From Lachnospiraceae bacterium (lineage in GTDB: Bacteria > Bacillota > Clostridia > Lachnospirales > Lachnospiraceae): a DNA stretch of 50,654 nucleotides. Shown piece by piece: positions 16,022-23,961 of this stretch. The notes below the pieces were generated by a model. It made no database searches. It saw only the letters and a list, made by a program, of their open reading frames with translations, and had not been told where the DNA came from. The stretch's first letter is position 1, and each line of letters starts with the position of its first letter. The stretch lies in NCBI GenBank assembly GCA_017465475.1, contig JAFTWC010000007.1, positions 1-50,654 of the forward strand. The letters run 5' to 3'. Both the position numbers and the translations under genes were made by a program.

Positions 16022-16671
16022 GCATCTTCATCCTTTCTGTCTTTCAGTGCTTTCAGACCGATGGTGACAAGGAAAGAAAGACACATAATACCGGCAGCCG
16101 GTACACCGCATTGGGTGGTCAATAAACCGTCTTCTACAAGTTTTCCGTCAATAATGTCGTTGATGCCGCCCACGAGGGAAATAACAGTGTAAACTCCCAA
16201 CAGTGCTGTGATGGCTTTTGAGTTTCCGTTTACGGCAAAATAAGCACCGTGCCAAATCCGGTAAACGCCGTAAACAAGGAATCCGAGAAGTACTGCAAGG
16301 ACCAGTAATGCATTCGGTTGTGCAAACTGAGGAAGTTCAAAGGCTTCCAAAATCCACATGGCAAAGGCAAAGAAAGCGATGGCGGTCAGTCCGTATTCCG
16401 CACCTTTTCCGTTAACCAGAATCTGGCGTTCGTCAAGTGACGCTTTTTTCTCGGGATAAGCAGCTTTAGACAGCGAAATTAAAAAGATGACAAAAATGAC
16501 ACCAAGCAGGATGACTGCCAAAACAAAGCTGGCTATGGTGAGAATCAGTGTCAAAGAATTCTCTTCGGTTTTAAAGGTATCTCCGTAAGTTATTGCCAAA
16601 AAGATTCCGGTAGCAAATAAAAGAACAGAGATGATAAATAGTGTGAGTGCAACTAAAGTTTTTTTCTTCAT
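16018..16671 (-). CDS. Multi-pass membrane protein paired with an XRE regulator
   Basis: 217 residues, about six hydrophobic segments (near 8-28, 42-68, 93-113, 121-140, 152-170, 185-205). Between segments 2 and 3 is a cytosolic loop SKAAYPEKKASLDERQILVNGKGAEYG; the DERQ motif there recurs in DUF-type membrane proteins found beside small XRE regulators in Firmicutes. The function is unknown. It is the first gene of a two-gene minus-strand operon, overlapping the XRE gene by 4 bases, and its promoter region carries a striking dyad. Possible roles are membrane-stress sensing or holding the regulator at the membrane; neither can be shown from sequence. Confidence 0.75.
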   Translation of the reverse strand: MKKKTLVALTLFIISVLLFATGIFLAITYGDTFKTEENSLTLILTIASFVLAVILLGVIFVIFLISLSKAAYPEKKASLDERQILVNGKGAEYGLTAIAFFAFAMWILEAFELPQFAQPNALLVLAVLLGFLVYGVYRIWHGAYFAVNGNSKAITALLGVYTVISLVGGINDIIDGKLVEDGLLTTQCGVPAAGIMCLSFLVTIGLKALKDRKDEDA

Positions 16672-16688
16672 AAGTAAAGTCCCTTTCT

Positions 16689-16733
16689 GATTATACTGTA
16701 TTTGTGATGGCCGGTCACAAGTACAGTATAATC
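16689..16733 (-). promoter_or_regulatory. 45-bp dyad overlapping the promoter of the membrane protein/XRE operon
   Basis: Arms of 19 bases match at 18 positions around a 7-base centre: GATTATACTGTA plus TTTGTGA, mirrored by TCACAAG plus TACAGTATAATC. On the minus strand the near-gene arm supplies the -10 TATAAT and the far arm supplies TTGTGA as a possible -35 (19-base spacer). There is no T run, so it is not a terminator. It is most simply an operator for the XRE protein. Confidence 0.7.
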
Positions 16734-16808
16734 TGTGATATGAAATATGTCAAGTATATTTTACAAAAAGAATAAAAAACTTTTCTAACTGTAAAGAAAA
16801 TATGATGA

Positions 16809-16837
16809 TTTACATCTGATTGAATTATTGGTATACT
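16809..16837 (+). promoter_or_regulatory. Sigma-A promoter of the fructokinase gene
   Basis: TTTACA, 17 bases, TATACT, with an extended -10 TG one base before the hexamer. Confidence 0.75.
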
Positions 16838-16869
16838 GGTAAAAAGACAAATGGCAAGGAGGTTGACCT

Positions 16870-17826
16870 ATGAAAAAGATAGATGTAACCGCATTGGGAG
16901 AATTGTTAATTGACTTTACGGAAAACGGCGTCAGTTCTCAGGGAAATCCTATCATGGAGGCAAATCCGGGAGGAGCACCGTGTAACGTGTTAGCCATGTT
17001 AAGTAAACTGGGACATTCCGCTACGTTTATCGGAAAAGTGGGAGCGGATATGTTTGGAAAAAGGCTGCGCCAAGTGGTGACGGATGCCGGAATCGATACC
17101 GGAGGCCTGGTGGAAGACAAAAACGTGAATACCACATTGGCTTTTGTGCATACAAAAGAAGACGGCGACCGGGAGTTCTCCTTTTACCGCAATCCGGGAG
17201 CGGATATGATGTTGACCTCTGCAGAGGTGAAAAAGGAGTTGCTAACCGATTGTAAGATATTTCATTTCGGAACCTTGTCTATGACGGCTGACGGCTGCCG
17301 GAAAGCAACGGAGGATTCTATCGCGCATGCAAAACAAGCCGGGGCATTGATTTCCTTCGATCCGAATCTTCGGGAACCGCTGTGGGATAGCCTTGACACT
17401 GCCAGGGAACGTACCGTTTACGGGCTGAAGCATTGTGATATTTTAAAAATATCGGATAACGAGATGGAATGGCTGACAGGAGAAACGGATTATAAAAAAG
17501 CGGCGCAGCAGTTAAAAGCAGAGTATGGAATTCCGCTTGTACTGGGGACTCTCGGTAAGCACGGAAGCATGGCCTTTTCGGATACAGCCTTTGCACAAAT
17601 GCCGGGATATCAAGTAAATACCATAGAAACCACCGGTGCGGGAGATACCTTCTGCGCTTGTGTGTTACATTACATTTTGGAAAAAGGATTTAGAGATTAT
17701 AAAAAAGAGGAATTGGAAGAGATGTTGGCTTTTGCCAATGCAGCAGCGGCGATTGTAACGACCAGAAAGGGAGCATTGGCAGTGATGCCGTCAAAGGATG
17801 AGGTTCTTGAATTGATGAATCGTTAG
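16870..17826 (+). CDS. scrK: PfkB-family carbohydrate kinase, fructokinase type
   Basis: 318 residues, cytosolic ribokinase fold. The N-terminal GELLIDF and the sugar-binding NPGGAPCNVLAMLSKLG (about 37-53) match fructokinases. FIGKVGADMFG follows, and the PfkB signature 2 near residue 252 (ETTGAGDTFCACVL) contains the catalytic Asp and the anion hole GAGD. ATP-dependent phosphorylation of fructose to fructose-6-phosphate is the likely reaction; related sugars such as 2-keto-3-deoxygluconate cannot be excluded. AAGGAGG lies 7 bases before the ATG. It has its own promoter and no sucrose transporter or hydrolase next to it. The symbol is by family resemblance. Confidence 0.85.
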   Translation: MKKIDVTALGELLIDFTENGVSSQGNPIMEANPGGAPCNVLAMLSKLGHSATFIGKVGADMFGKRLRQVVTDAGIDTGGLVEDKNVNTTLAFVHTKEDGDREFSFYRNPGADMMLTSAEVKKELLTDCKIFHFGTLSMTADGCRKATEDSIAHAKQAGALISFDPNLREPLWDSLDTARERTVYGLKHCDILKISDNEMEWLTGETDYKKAAQQLKAEYGIPLVLGTLGKHGSMAFSDTAFAQMPGYQVNTIETTGAGDTFCACVLHYILEKGFRDYKKEELEEMLAFANAAAAIVTTRKGALAVMPSKDEVLELMNR

Positions 17827-17884
17827 CCGCAAGTGATTTGACAGGGAAGAACCCCATACGTAGGAAGCTTTCATACGTTAAAAT

Positions 17885-17913
17885 TTGACAAAATAGGACT
17901 TTTGTGCTATAGT
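17885..17913 (+). promoter_or_regulatory. Sigma-A promoter of the flagellin-like gene
   Basis: TTGACA, 17 bases, TATAGT. No sigma-28 site (TAAA-N15-GCCGATAA) is seen, which is unusual for a flagellin. Confidence 0.8.
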
Positions 17914-17959
17914 ATAGTTAGAGAATGTCCATTTTATCATTTGGAAAGGAGGAGTTCCC

Positions 17960-18712
17960 ATGAGCGTATCAGCAATTCAATCCCAGCGATTGTTTACCTC
18001 TCTTGTGAGCGGAAAACGCATTAACAGTGCATCGGATGATGCAGCAGGCCTTGCAATTAGTGAGAAGCTTTTGACACAGACAAATGGCTACGGTGTCGGC
18101 ACGAATAATGCAGCAGACGGCATCAACTTAATGAATGTGGCAGACGGAGCTCTTTCCGGTATGCAGGATTCTTTGCAGAGAATACGAGAACTGGCTGTGC
18201 AGGCAGGAAACGGTATTTATTCCGCATCTGACAGAGAAATGATTCAAATGGAGATAGATGGTTTGAAGCAGTCCATTCAGGATATTGCAAAGGGGACCGA
18301 GTTCAATACCATGAAGCTTTTAGACGGCAGTATGGCAAGTCTTTCTTTGGCGACAAATCCGTCCGGTGGCGGTCTTGAGATACAGATGGAGAATTCGACG
18401 TTGGAGTCGTTGGGGATTGCGGATTTTAGTGTGACAGGGAAGTTTTCTCTGGATACGATCGACAGCGCCATTCAGGCAGTAAGTAAAGCGCGAAGCAGAT
18501 TGGGCGCAAAGACCAATGCCTTAGGTCATACCATAAACTATAATGAAACGGCCGGATTAAATTTAATGGCGGCCAACAGCCGGATACGTGACACGGATTA
18601 CGGAAAAGCCGTAACAGAACGGAACAGAGACAATATTTTATCCCAGTACCGTATTTTTGCTATGAAGGCACAGATGAACAACAATGCCGGTGTGTTGAAA
18701 TTACTTGGGTAA
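17960..18712 (+). CDS. Short flagellin family protein
   Basis: 250 residues with both conserved flagellin ends. The N-terminal D0/D1 is represented by SLVSGKRINSASDDAAGLAISEKL and the helix SLQRIRELAVQAGNG; the C-terminal D1/D0 has AVSKARSRLGAKTNALGHTINYN and a helix ending in NNNAGVLKLLG. A variable middle of only about 60 residues replaces D2/D3. Compared with typical flagellins the extreme N-terminus is about a dozen residues shorter before the (L/V)SSG motif, which could impair export or polymerisation. GGAAAGGAGG lies about 7 bases before the ATG, and no in-frame ATG extends it. No other flagellar gene is in the window. It may be a minor filament protein or secreted flagellin homologue. 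Confidence 0.88.
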   Translation: MSVSAIQSQRLFTSLVSGKRINSASDDAAGLAISEKLLTQTNGYGVGTNNAADGINLMNVADGALSGMQDSLQRIRELAVQAGNGIYSASDREMIQMEIDGLKQSIQDIAKGTEFNTMKLLDGSMASLSLATNPSGGGLEIQMENSTLESLGIADFSVTGKFSLDTIDSAIQAVSKARSRLGAKTNALGHTINYNETAGLNLMAANSRIRDTDYGKAVTERNRDNILSQYRIFAMKAQMNNNAGVLKLLG

Positions 18713-18725
18713 TAGGAGCTGTTAT

Positions 18726-18761
18726 CCTCCTTTCAGGGGTGCCTGAAAGGAGGTTTCTTTG
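18726..18761 (+). terminator. Rho-independent terminator after the flagellin-like gene
   Basis: Perfect 12-bp arms CCTCCTTTCAGG (18726-18737) and CCTGAAAGGAGG (18742-18753), loop GGTG, then TTTCTTTG. Confidence 0.9.
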
Positions 18762-18852
18762 TTATGATACATGAGCTGAATTGTATATCGTATTGTGGCT
18801 TGAATCGTTCTTTTGTGAAAAAAAAGACAATTATATGAAAAAAAATAGGTCA

Positions 18853-18891
18853 AATGACGGATTTGACACGTCATTGTGCTCGGAGTATAAT
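18853..18891 (+). promoter_or_regulatory. Sigma-A promoter of the EAL gene with a dyad around the -35
   Basis: TTGACA (18863-18868), 17 bases, TATAAT (18886-18891): a near-consensus promoter. The inverted repeat AATGACG-N9-CGTCATT (18853-18875) brackets the -35, a position expected of a repressor or activator site. Confidence 0.8.
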
Positions 18892-18948
18892 TTTTGAGGG
18901 GAAAGAGTTGAGTATGCGATAGTGTAAAACAGTGAAGGAGAAACTTCG

Positions 18949-20163
18949 ATGGATTGGATAAACGATGAAAGAGTGATAATGAGCAAAGTTCGCGATGCAT
19001 ATAGAAAGAGAGAAATAAAGGCTTTTTTTCAGCCGATTCATGATGCGGTAAGCGGAAAGATGATTTGCGCGGAAGCATTATCTCGTTGGATACTGGATGA
19101 CGGAACCATTATTATGCCGGGAGAGTATATTCCGGTATTGGAGTCGACCGATGCAATCTGCGAGCACGACTGGTACATGTTGGAAGAAGTATGTGCAGTG
19201 TTGGGGGAACAGAAAAAATTGGGAATTCCTTGTGTGAAAGTTTCTGTTAATTTTTCCAGAAAGCATATTTATGACGAGGCATTTGTGGGGCATTTATGTG
19301 AGATTGTGGACAAGCACGGGGTGGCTCATGAAATGATACAGGTAGAAATTACGGAGTCGGCGCTGTGCGACAGCAGCCCGGAAGAAGTAGACCGGTTTGT
19401 GGGAGCTATACGTAAACAGGGATTTTCGGTTGCGATGGACGATTTCGGCAGCGGCATGTCTTCTCTCAGTATGGTGAAAGATGTGACCATGGATACGCTG
19501 AAGGTAGATCGTTCCCTGTTAAGTAAAAATTGTGAGGATGAAAAAGAACGTATTGTACTGGAAAGTATTTTGGAATTTGCTCGTCGTCTGAAACTGGTTA
19601 CGGTTGTGGAAGGCGTTGAGACGAAGGAACAGTTAGGTTTTTTACGTACCTGCGGTTGCAAGATGATTCAGGGCCATTTGTTTGCAAAGGCAATGCCGAA
19701 AGAAGAGTTTTGGAAGTCTTGTGTTGCGGAACGGCAGGATGCACAGGATAGAGACGCGTTAAGTATACAGGATGAAAGCAGTGCTACCCAGTTTCTGTTA
19801 GAGGCTATTTATACACGGTATCCGTTGATTATTTATGTGAATCTGACACGGAACAGTTATTATATGATGAAATATGATAACTTTACCACCACATGCTGTG
19901 CCTCGGCCGGTGCGTTTGATGAGTGTATTGAGTTTGCTTCCAATACCATGCATCCGGATGACAAAGAGCTGTTCAGAACCACATTTTGTATCGAGAATCA
20001 GATGGCAGCATATAATTGCGGAAAAACGAGTGTATCTGCAATCGTTCGTCAGTTAGGGGATGACGGGGTGTATCGTCGTGTGGAAGTAACCAATTACTTT
20101 GTAAAGAGTTCGTCTTCACAGGATGTGATGGCAATCAGTTTGAATAATCCGATGGAAGAATAG
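18949..20163 (+). CDS. EAL-domain cyclic-di-GMP phosphodiesterase
   Basis: 404 residues, soluble. The EAL domain (about 18-262) has all main catalytic motifs: AEALSRW at residues 41-47, VNFSRKH (metal Asn), VEITESAL (metal Glu), MDDFGSGMSSL (paired Asp, loop 6) and VVEGVETKEQ, so it should hydrolyse c-di-GMP to pGpG. The last ~130 residues (YPLIIYVNLTRNSYYMM onward) look like a divergent PAS-type sensor placed after, not before, the EAL domain. AAGGAG precedes ATG 18949; an in-frame ATG at 18979 is an alternative. It is monocistronic, between two terminators. Two GGDEF proteins follow within 4 kb, so synthesis and breakdown are encoded side by side. Confidence 0.9.
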   Translation: MDWINDERVIMSKVRDAYRKREIKAFFQPIHDAVSGKMICAEALSRWILDDGTIIMPGEYIPVLESTDAICEHDWYMLEEVCAVLGEQKKLGIPCVKVSVNFSRKHIYDEAFVGHLCEIVDKHGVAHEMIQVEITESALCDSSPEEVDRFVGAIRKQGFSVAMDDFGSGMSSLSMVKDVTMDTLKVDRSLLSKNCEDEKERIVLESILEFARRLKLVTVVEGVETKEQLGFLRTCGCKMIQGHLFAKAMPKEEFWKSCVAERQDAQDRDALSIQDESSATQFLLEAIYTRYPLIIYVNLTRNSYYMMKYDNFTTTCCASAGAFDECIEFASNTMHPDDKELFRTTFCIENQMAAYNCGKTSVSAIVRQLGDDGVYRRVEVTNYFVKSSSSQDVMAISLNNPMEE

Positions 20164-20170
20164 TGGATAA

Positions 20171-20205
20171 GGATCGGTGTGCTGCACCGGTCCTTTGACT
20201 TTTTG
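20171..20205 (+). terminator. Rho-independent terminator after the EAL gene
   Basis: GGATCGGTG (20171-20179) pairs with CACCGGTCC (20185-20193) around TGCTG, followed by a T-rich tail. Confidence 0.85.
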
Positions 20206-20255
20206 AATACAAAAATAGTATTTTCATAAAATAGCTAGTATATTCTGAAAAAGTA

Positions 20256-20264
20256 TGATATAAT
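20256..20264 (+). promoter_or_regulatory. Extended -10 promoter of the LacI-like/GGDEF gene
   Basis: TGATATAAT, the same extended -10 seen at 604 and 47418. No clear -35. The leader to the ATG is about 95 bases. Confidence 0.5.
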
Positions 20265-20366
20265 AGGTCTATAGAACTAGTGAGCGTGATTGGTGTGTGA
20301 CGTGGTCGGACACAGAAGATAGGAACAAGAAGGTAAAGTACATCCCACAAAGAAGCGGAGGGTGAC

Positions 20367-22277
20367 ATGAAGCGGAAGAATATAGCGGTTATCATGACGG
20401 CGATTGATTCTGACGGACAAGTGGAGATTTTGAAAGGAATCGAGACTTGCGGAAAAGCAAACGGATGTAATGTAGCGGCTTTTGTATGGTTTACGGGCGT
20501 TTTTGAAAAAGAGAGACATAACCTCGGAGAGGTCAACATGGTGGTGCTGCCGGACTTGAACTTGTTTGACGGGGTTATTTTGCTTGCAGATATTTTCCAT
20601 ATGGAGGAAAACAAGAAGCGAATAGAAAGTATACTGGAGCATGTGACCTGCCCGATTGTAACGATAGGTTGCAGATATAAGAGTGCACCGGCGGTATGGG
20701 CAGATAACTACGAAGGTATGCACTGTTTGATGGAGTATTTGGTAAAGGAGCGTGGCTTGCGTCGCCTTCATTTTGTAAGGGGAATCGAAGGCAATGTGGA
20801 TGCGGAAGCGCGTTATAAGGCATATTTGGATGTGCTTGCCGAGAATGATATCCCGATTGAGAAAGAGCGTGTCAGTCAGGGGGATTTTTACGTGGTAGGC
20901 GGAGAAAAAGCAGCAAGAGAGATTTTAAGTTCGTCTCTTCCGTTTCCGGAAGCCATTGTATGTGCCAATGATACCATGGCCATTACGATTTATGATATCT
21001 TGACAAAGAAAGGGTACCGGGTGCCGGAGGATGTGGTGATTACCGGATACGATTACAGTACAGAGTGCAGATTCCATTATCCGGATATCATTTCCGTGAA
21101 GATTCAAGGCAGGAAGTTAGGAGAACAGGCTTGTACAGCATTGCTTACACAGATTGTCGGGAAAAAGGCAGAACCGGATTACCGAATTCCGGATGAAGTG
21201 ATGCTTTCGCAAGTATTACATAAAAGTGCGTACGGAGAGAAGAAAGAAACATTTGTTGTACAAAACAGCATGATATCCGATACGATACGAAGAGGAATGA
21301 TTCACCATATTATTACCTTGGAAAAGAATCTTATGGAAACTACCGGGTTTGAAAGCTGGCGTAGTGCAGTAAAGGCATTTGTGGAACAAATCGAGCTGGA
21401 AGAGTTTTACTGTTGTGTGAACAAAGGGTTTGTAGAAAATATATTTGAAAATGCAACCGTAGAGCAGGAGATGATGAGTGTAGAGGAATGTCTGGCATAT
21501 TCGGAGGAAGTGGATGTACCCATTGCTTATAAAGGCGGCAGGTTTGTTGAGAAAGCTTCCTTTGCTTCAAAATATGCATTTGATGAGTTGTTTGCTGACA
21601 GTGAAGCCGGAAAATTATATATATTCTCCCCGCTTCATTATTTACATCGTAATTTCGGATATTTTGTATTTGTGGACAGTACGTTCCCGACGGCCAATCC
21701 TCTTTATATTACATGGCTGAATTATATGGGAAATGCCATAGAGAATATCAGAAAACAGTGTGTGCTTATGAAAGCCATGACGCAGTTGGACGAGATGTAT
21801 GTAAGAGATTCTTTGACCGGTGTTTATAACCGGTTCGGTATGGATCGGTATTTTGCCATTGTAAAAGAGAAGTGCATTGATACGCAGATGTATATGTTAC
21901 TTTCTTTTGCGGATTTGGATGGATTGAAGAAAATTAACGATGTTTACGGCCATGAGGAAGGTGACCGTATTATCAGTGCCATAGGCCGGATTTTACAGGA
22001 AGAGGCCGGAGATGCGTATGTCATTCGCTACGGCGGAGATGAGTTTGTGGTAATGGGCTGTGCGTATTCGGAAAAAGAAGCGGATGCCTACTGGGCGAGA
22101 GTACAAAGACGGATCGACAGCTACAACGCAGAGTATCCGGGAAAGGCGGTACTTTCCATCAGTCACGGTTCCGATATTATCCGAATGGATGAAAATACTT
22201 TCCTGGAAGACTGCATCCAGGGGGCGGATCAGAGGATGTATGCGGAGAAGAACAGGAAAAAGGAAGGGAGAAAATAG
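20367..22277 (+). CDS. Cytosolic diguanylate cyclase with LacI-type ligand-binding domain
   Basis: 636 residues. Residues 4 to about 290 are a LacI/periplasmic-binding-protein-1-like sensor (IAVIMTAIDSDGQVEILKGIE; FDGVILLA; AIVCANDTMAITIYDILTKKGYRVPEDVVITGYD), but there is no helix-turn-helix in front of it and no signal peptide or membrane segment. A GAF-like middle (about 310-465) follows. The C-terminal GGDEF domain begins at DSLTGVYNRFGM and has the signature GGDEF at 556-560; the RxxD inhibitory site is absent. It should make c-di-GMP in response to a cytosolic small ligand such as a sugar or nucleoside. AGCGGAGGG precedes the ATG. The MIF-like gene starts 1 base after its stop. Confidence 0.88.
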   Translation: MKRKNIAVIMTAIDSDGQVEILKGIETCGKANGCNVAAFVWFTGVFEKERHNLGEVNMVVLPDLNLFDGVILLADIFHMEENKKRIESILEHVTCPIVTIGCRYKSAPAVWADNYEGMHCLMEYLVKERGLRRLHFVRGIEGNVDAEARYKAYLDVLAENDIPIEKERVSQGDFYVVGGEKAAREILSSSLPFPEAIVCANDTMAITIYDILTKKGYRVPEDVVITGYDYSTECRFHYPDIISVKIQGRKLGEQACTALLTQIVGKKAEPDYRIPDEVMLSQVLHKSAYGEKKETFVVQNSMISDTIRRGMIHHIITLEKNLMETTGFESWRSAVKAFVEQIELEEFYCCVNKGFVENIFENATVEQEMMSVEECLAYSEEVDVPIAYKGGRFVEKASFASKYAFDELFADSEAGKLYIFSPLHYLHRNFGYFVFVDSTFPTANPLYITWLNYMGNAIENIRKQCVLMKAMTQLDEMYVRDSLTGVYNRFGMDRYFAIVKEKCIDTQMYMLLSFADLDGLKKINDVYGHEEGDRIISAIGRILQEEAGDAYVIRYGGDEFVVMGCAYSEKEADAYWARVQRRIDSYNAEYPGKAVLSISHGSDIIRMDENTFLEDCIQGADQRMYAEKNRKKEGRK

Positions 22278-22278
22278 T

Positions 22279-22620
22279 ATGCCGTTTATTGATTCTAAGA
22301 TTACCGTGCCGGTGGCACAGGATAAGAAAAATGTGTTAAAGGAAGAGTTTGGGAAACTCATGGCCTTAATCGGAAAGCCGGAAAGCTTTTTGATGGTTGG
22401 TTTTGAGGATAAGTATGACTTGTATATGGGTGGAAAGAAGCTTGAAAAGGGTGCTTATGTGTCGGTCAGTCTTTTTGGTGCGGCTTCCCGCAGTGCCTAT
22501 GAAAGTTTGACGGAGAAGATTTGTGCATTGTATGAAAAGGAACTGGGAATTCCGGGAAATGCGGTATATGTTACCTATCACGGTGTCAATGACTGGGGTT
22601 GGAACGGACGGAATTTCTAA
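22279..22620 (+). CDS. MIF-like tautomerase (phenylpyruvate tautomerase family)
   Basis: 113 residues, the usual size of macrophage-migration-inhibitory-factor homologues. It starts MPFIDSK, so processing of Met leaves the catalytic Pro1. Other family marks are the central PESFLMVGF, GAASRSAYESLTEKICALYEKELGI, and the C-terminal VYVTYHGVNDWGWNG, close to the MIF NWGWNGSTF ending. The known chemistry is keto-enol tautomerisation of phenylpyruvate-like compounds; the physiological bacterial substrate is unsettled. I chose ATG 22279, with AGGAAGGGAG just upstream; longer in-frame starts run into the GGDEF gene. The one-base gap after the LacI-like/GGDEF gene implies co-transcription and perhaps translational coupling, an unexpected pairing with c-di-GMP signalling. 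Confidence 0.88.
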   Translation: MPFIDSKITVPVAQDKKNVLKEEFGKLMALIGKPESFLMVGFEDKYDLYMGGKKLEKGAYVSVSLFGAASRSAYESLTEKICALYEKELGIPGNAVYVTYHGVNDWGWNGRNF

Positions 22621-22627
22621 CTTTCTC

Positions 22628-22656
22628 TTGCATATTTTCAAGCGATGTTGTAGGAT
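22628..22656 (+). promoter_or_regulatory. Candidate promoter of the membrane GGDEF gene
   Basis: TTGCAT, 17 bases, TAGGAT, in the 84-base gap after the MIF-like gene. No terminator is seen there, so read-through from upstream is also possible. Confidence 0.45.
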
Positions 22657-22704
22657 AGAAATGCAGGTGTGCATAAGTTCTGATTTACATGAGAAGGAAT
22701 TGCT

Positions 22705-23829
22705 ATGAAAGTACAGGAAGCTAAGAGTTCGGCAAATTTTAATGCTTTGGAGGGAAAGGCCAATCGCTATTCTGCAAAAGGCCAGGTTACTTCGTTTTTA
22801 ATATTGACGGCAGTGTGGCTGCTAAATGTGTTAAATATTTTTATTATTGATTCAAGGCTGATGAATACCAGCTACGTCATTAGCTTTTTTATTACGGTGA
22901 TTTGTGTTTTGGTATGTAAATTTGGAGGCGAAGAAAAACCTTGGGTGAAGTATGTTCTGCTTTTCCTGATGGTGTTGTTTACTACGATAATCGGTGCCTT
23001 TTTGACATACCAGGCGGTTTTGGTGTTAGCAATTCCTATTTGCTATTCCATGCAGTATTATCAGAGAAAAGTAGTGTATTACACGTATATCTTATCGGTT
23101 ATCGGCATGTTTATCAGTACTATGTTCGGCTATTTTTACGGCTTGTGTGATGCAAATATGTTGGTATTAACCACCGGACCCATGGCACAGTATGTGACGG
23201 AAGGTTCTTCCGTGGCATTGTTTGATGCAGTAAATGCCAATCCGTGGGGAACGTTACCGTTATACTATGTGCTTCCGCGGTGTATGATTTTATTCGCCAT
23301 TACTATGGTGGGAAGTTATGCAGTCAGAGCATCCGCAAAAAAGGCAATTCACGAAGCAAAATTGAAACGACTCAGTGAGACCGATGGGATGACCGGTCTG
23401 TATAATAAGAATAAGTATATGTCTATGTTAGAAAAACACTATCCGAAGTTGGAGCGGGTGGGTGTTATTTTCTGGGACGCAGACGGATTGAAAAAGTTGA
23501 ACGATACCTATGGACATGAAGTAGGCGATACGTTGATTACCTCGGTGGGGTTATCGATTCTGGAGATGTGTTCCGACACAAAACACGGCTATCGTATCGG
23601 CGGAGACGAGTTTGTGCTTATTTTAGAGCATGCGGATGAAACGGAAGTTAGGCATGCGGTGGAGGAATGGAAACAGAGGTTTGAAAAGATGAATCAGCAG
23701 GGTGAGGCGGTGTTTCATGCATCTGTAGGATTTGCAACCGGAACCGGTGCAGAGATAGAGGATGTTATCCGCCGGGCTGATGAACGAATGTATGCGGAAA
23801 AGAGAAAACATGCTGCCGCAGAAGAATAG
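22705..23829 (+). CDS. Membrane-bound diguanylate cyclase (GGDEF)
   Basis: 374 residues. The N-terminal half has about six hydrophobic helices (near 28-48, 54-72, 81-100, 103-120, 127-150, 190-212) with little outside the membrane, an MHYT/MASE-like input module I cannot name. The GGDEF domain starts at ETDGMTGLYNKNKYM; the metal site is FWDADGLKKLNDTYGHEVGD and the signature GGDEF is at 299-303. No RxxD inhibitory site precedes it. It closes with VIRRADERMYAEKR, normal for the family, so it should be active. AAGGA lies about 8 bases before the ATG. It is the last gene of a probable three-gene c-di-GMP unit and is followed by a terminator. Confidence 0.9.
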   Translation: MKVQEAKSSANFNALEGKANRYSAKGQVTSFLILTAVWLLNVLNIFIIDSRLMNTSYVISFFITVICVLVCKFGGEEKPWVKYVLLFLMVLFTTIIGAFLTYQAVLVLAIPICYSMQYYQRKVVYYTYILSVIGMFISTMFGYFYGLCDANMLVLTTGPMAQYVTEGSSVALFDAVNANPWGTLPLYYVLPRCMILFAITMVGSYAVRASAKKAIHEAKLKRLSETDGMTGLYNKNKYMSMLEKHYPKLERVGVIFWDADGLKKLNDTYGHEVGDTLITSVGLSILEMCSDTKHGYRIGGDEFVLILEHADETEVRHAVEEWKQRFEKMNQQGEAVFHASVGFATGTGAEIEDVIRRADERMYAEKRKHAAAEE

Positions 23830-23864
23830 TTGTCTTACTTATGGTAATATGAACAATGTTCACA

Positions 23865-23910
23865 AATAAGTCACAGAATAGTCAATGGCTATTCCTTGAC
23901 TTATTTTTTT
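23865..23910 (+). terminator. Rho-independent terminator after the GGDEF gene
   Basis: AATAAGTCA and inner GAATAG pair with CTATTC and TGACTTATT, followed by TTTTT. Its right arm doubles as the -35 of the following promoter. Confidence 0.8.
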
Positions 23911-23924
23911 GGGTGAGTTATAAT
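23896..23924 (+). promoter_or_regulatory. Sigma-A promoter of the ABC exporter operon
   Basis: TTGACT, 17 bases, TATAAT, overlapping the preceding terminator; 38 bases before the first exporter ATG. No MarR or TetR gene is adjacent. Confidence 0.8.
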
Positions 23925-23961
23925 TCTAATTAATGAAAAATAAGGTAAAGGAGGAAGAAGG

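Noticed and set aside
20367-21230. LacI-family transcription repressor
   Set aside because: The helix-turn-helix and hinge are missing; the sensor domain starts at residue 4 and the protein ends in GGDEF.
23851-23861. LexA box GAACAATGTTC after the membrane GGDEF gene
   Set aside because: The spacing is 3 instead of 4 bases, and it lies between a stop codon and a terminator rather than at a promoter.
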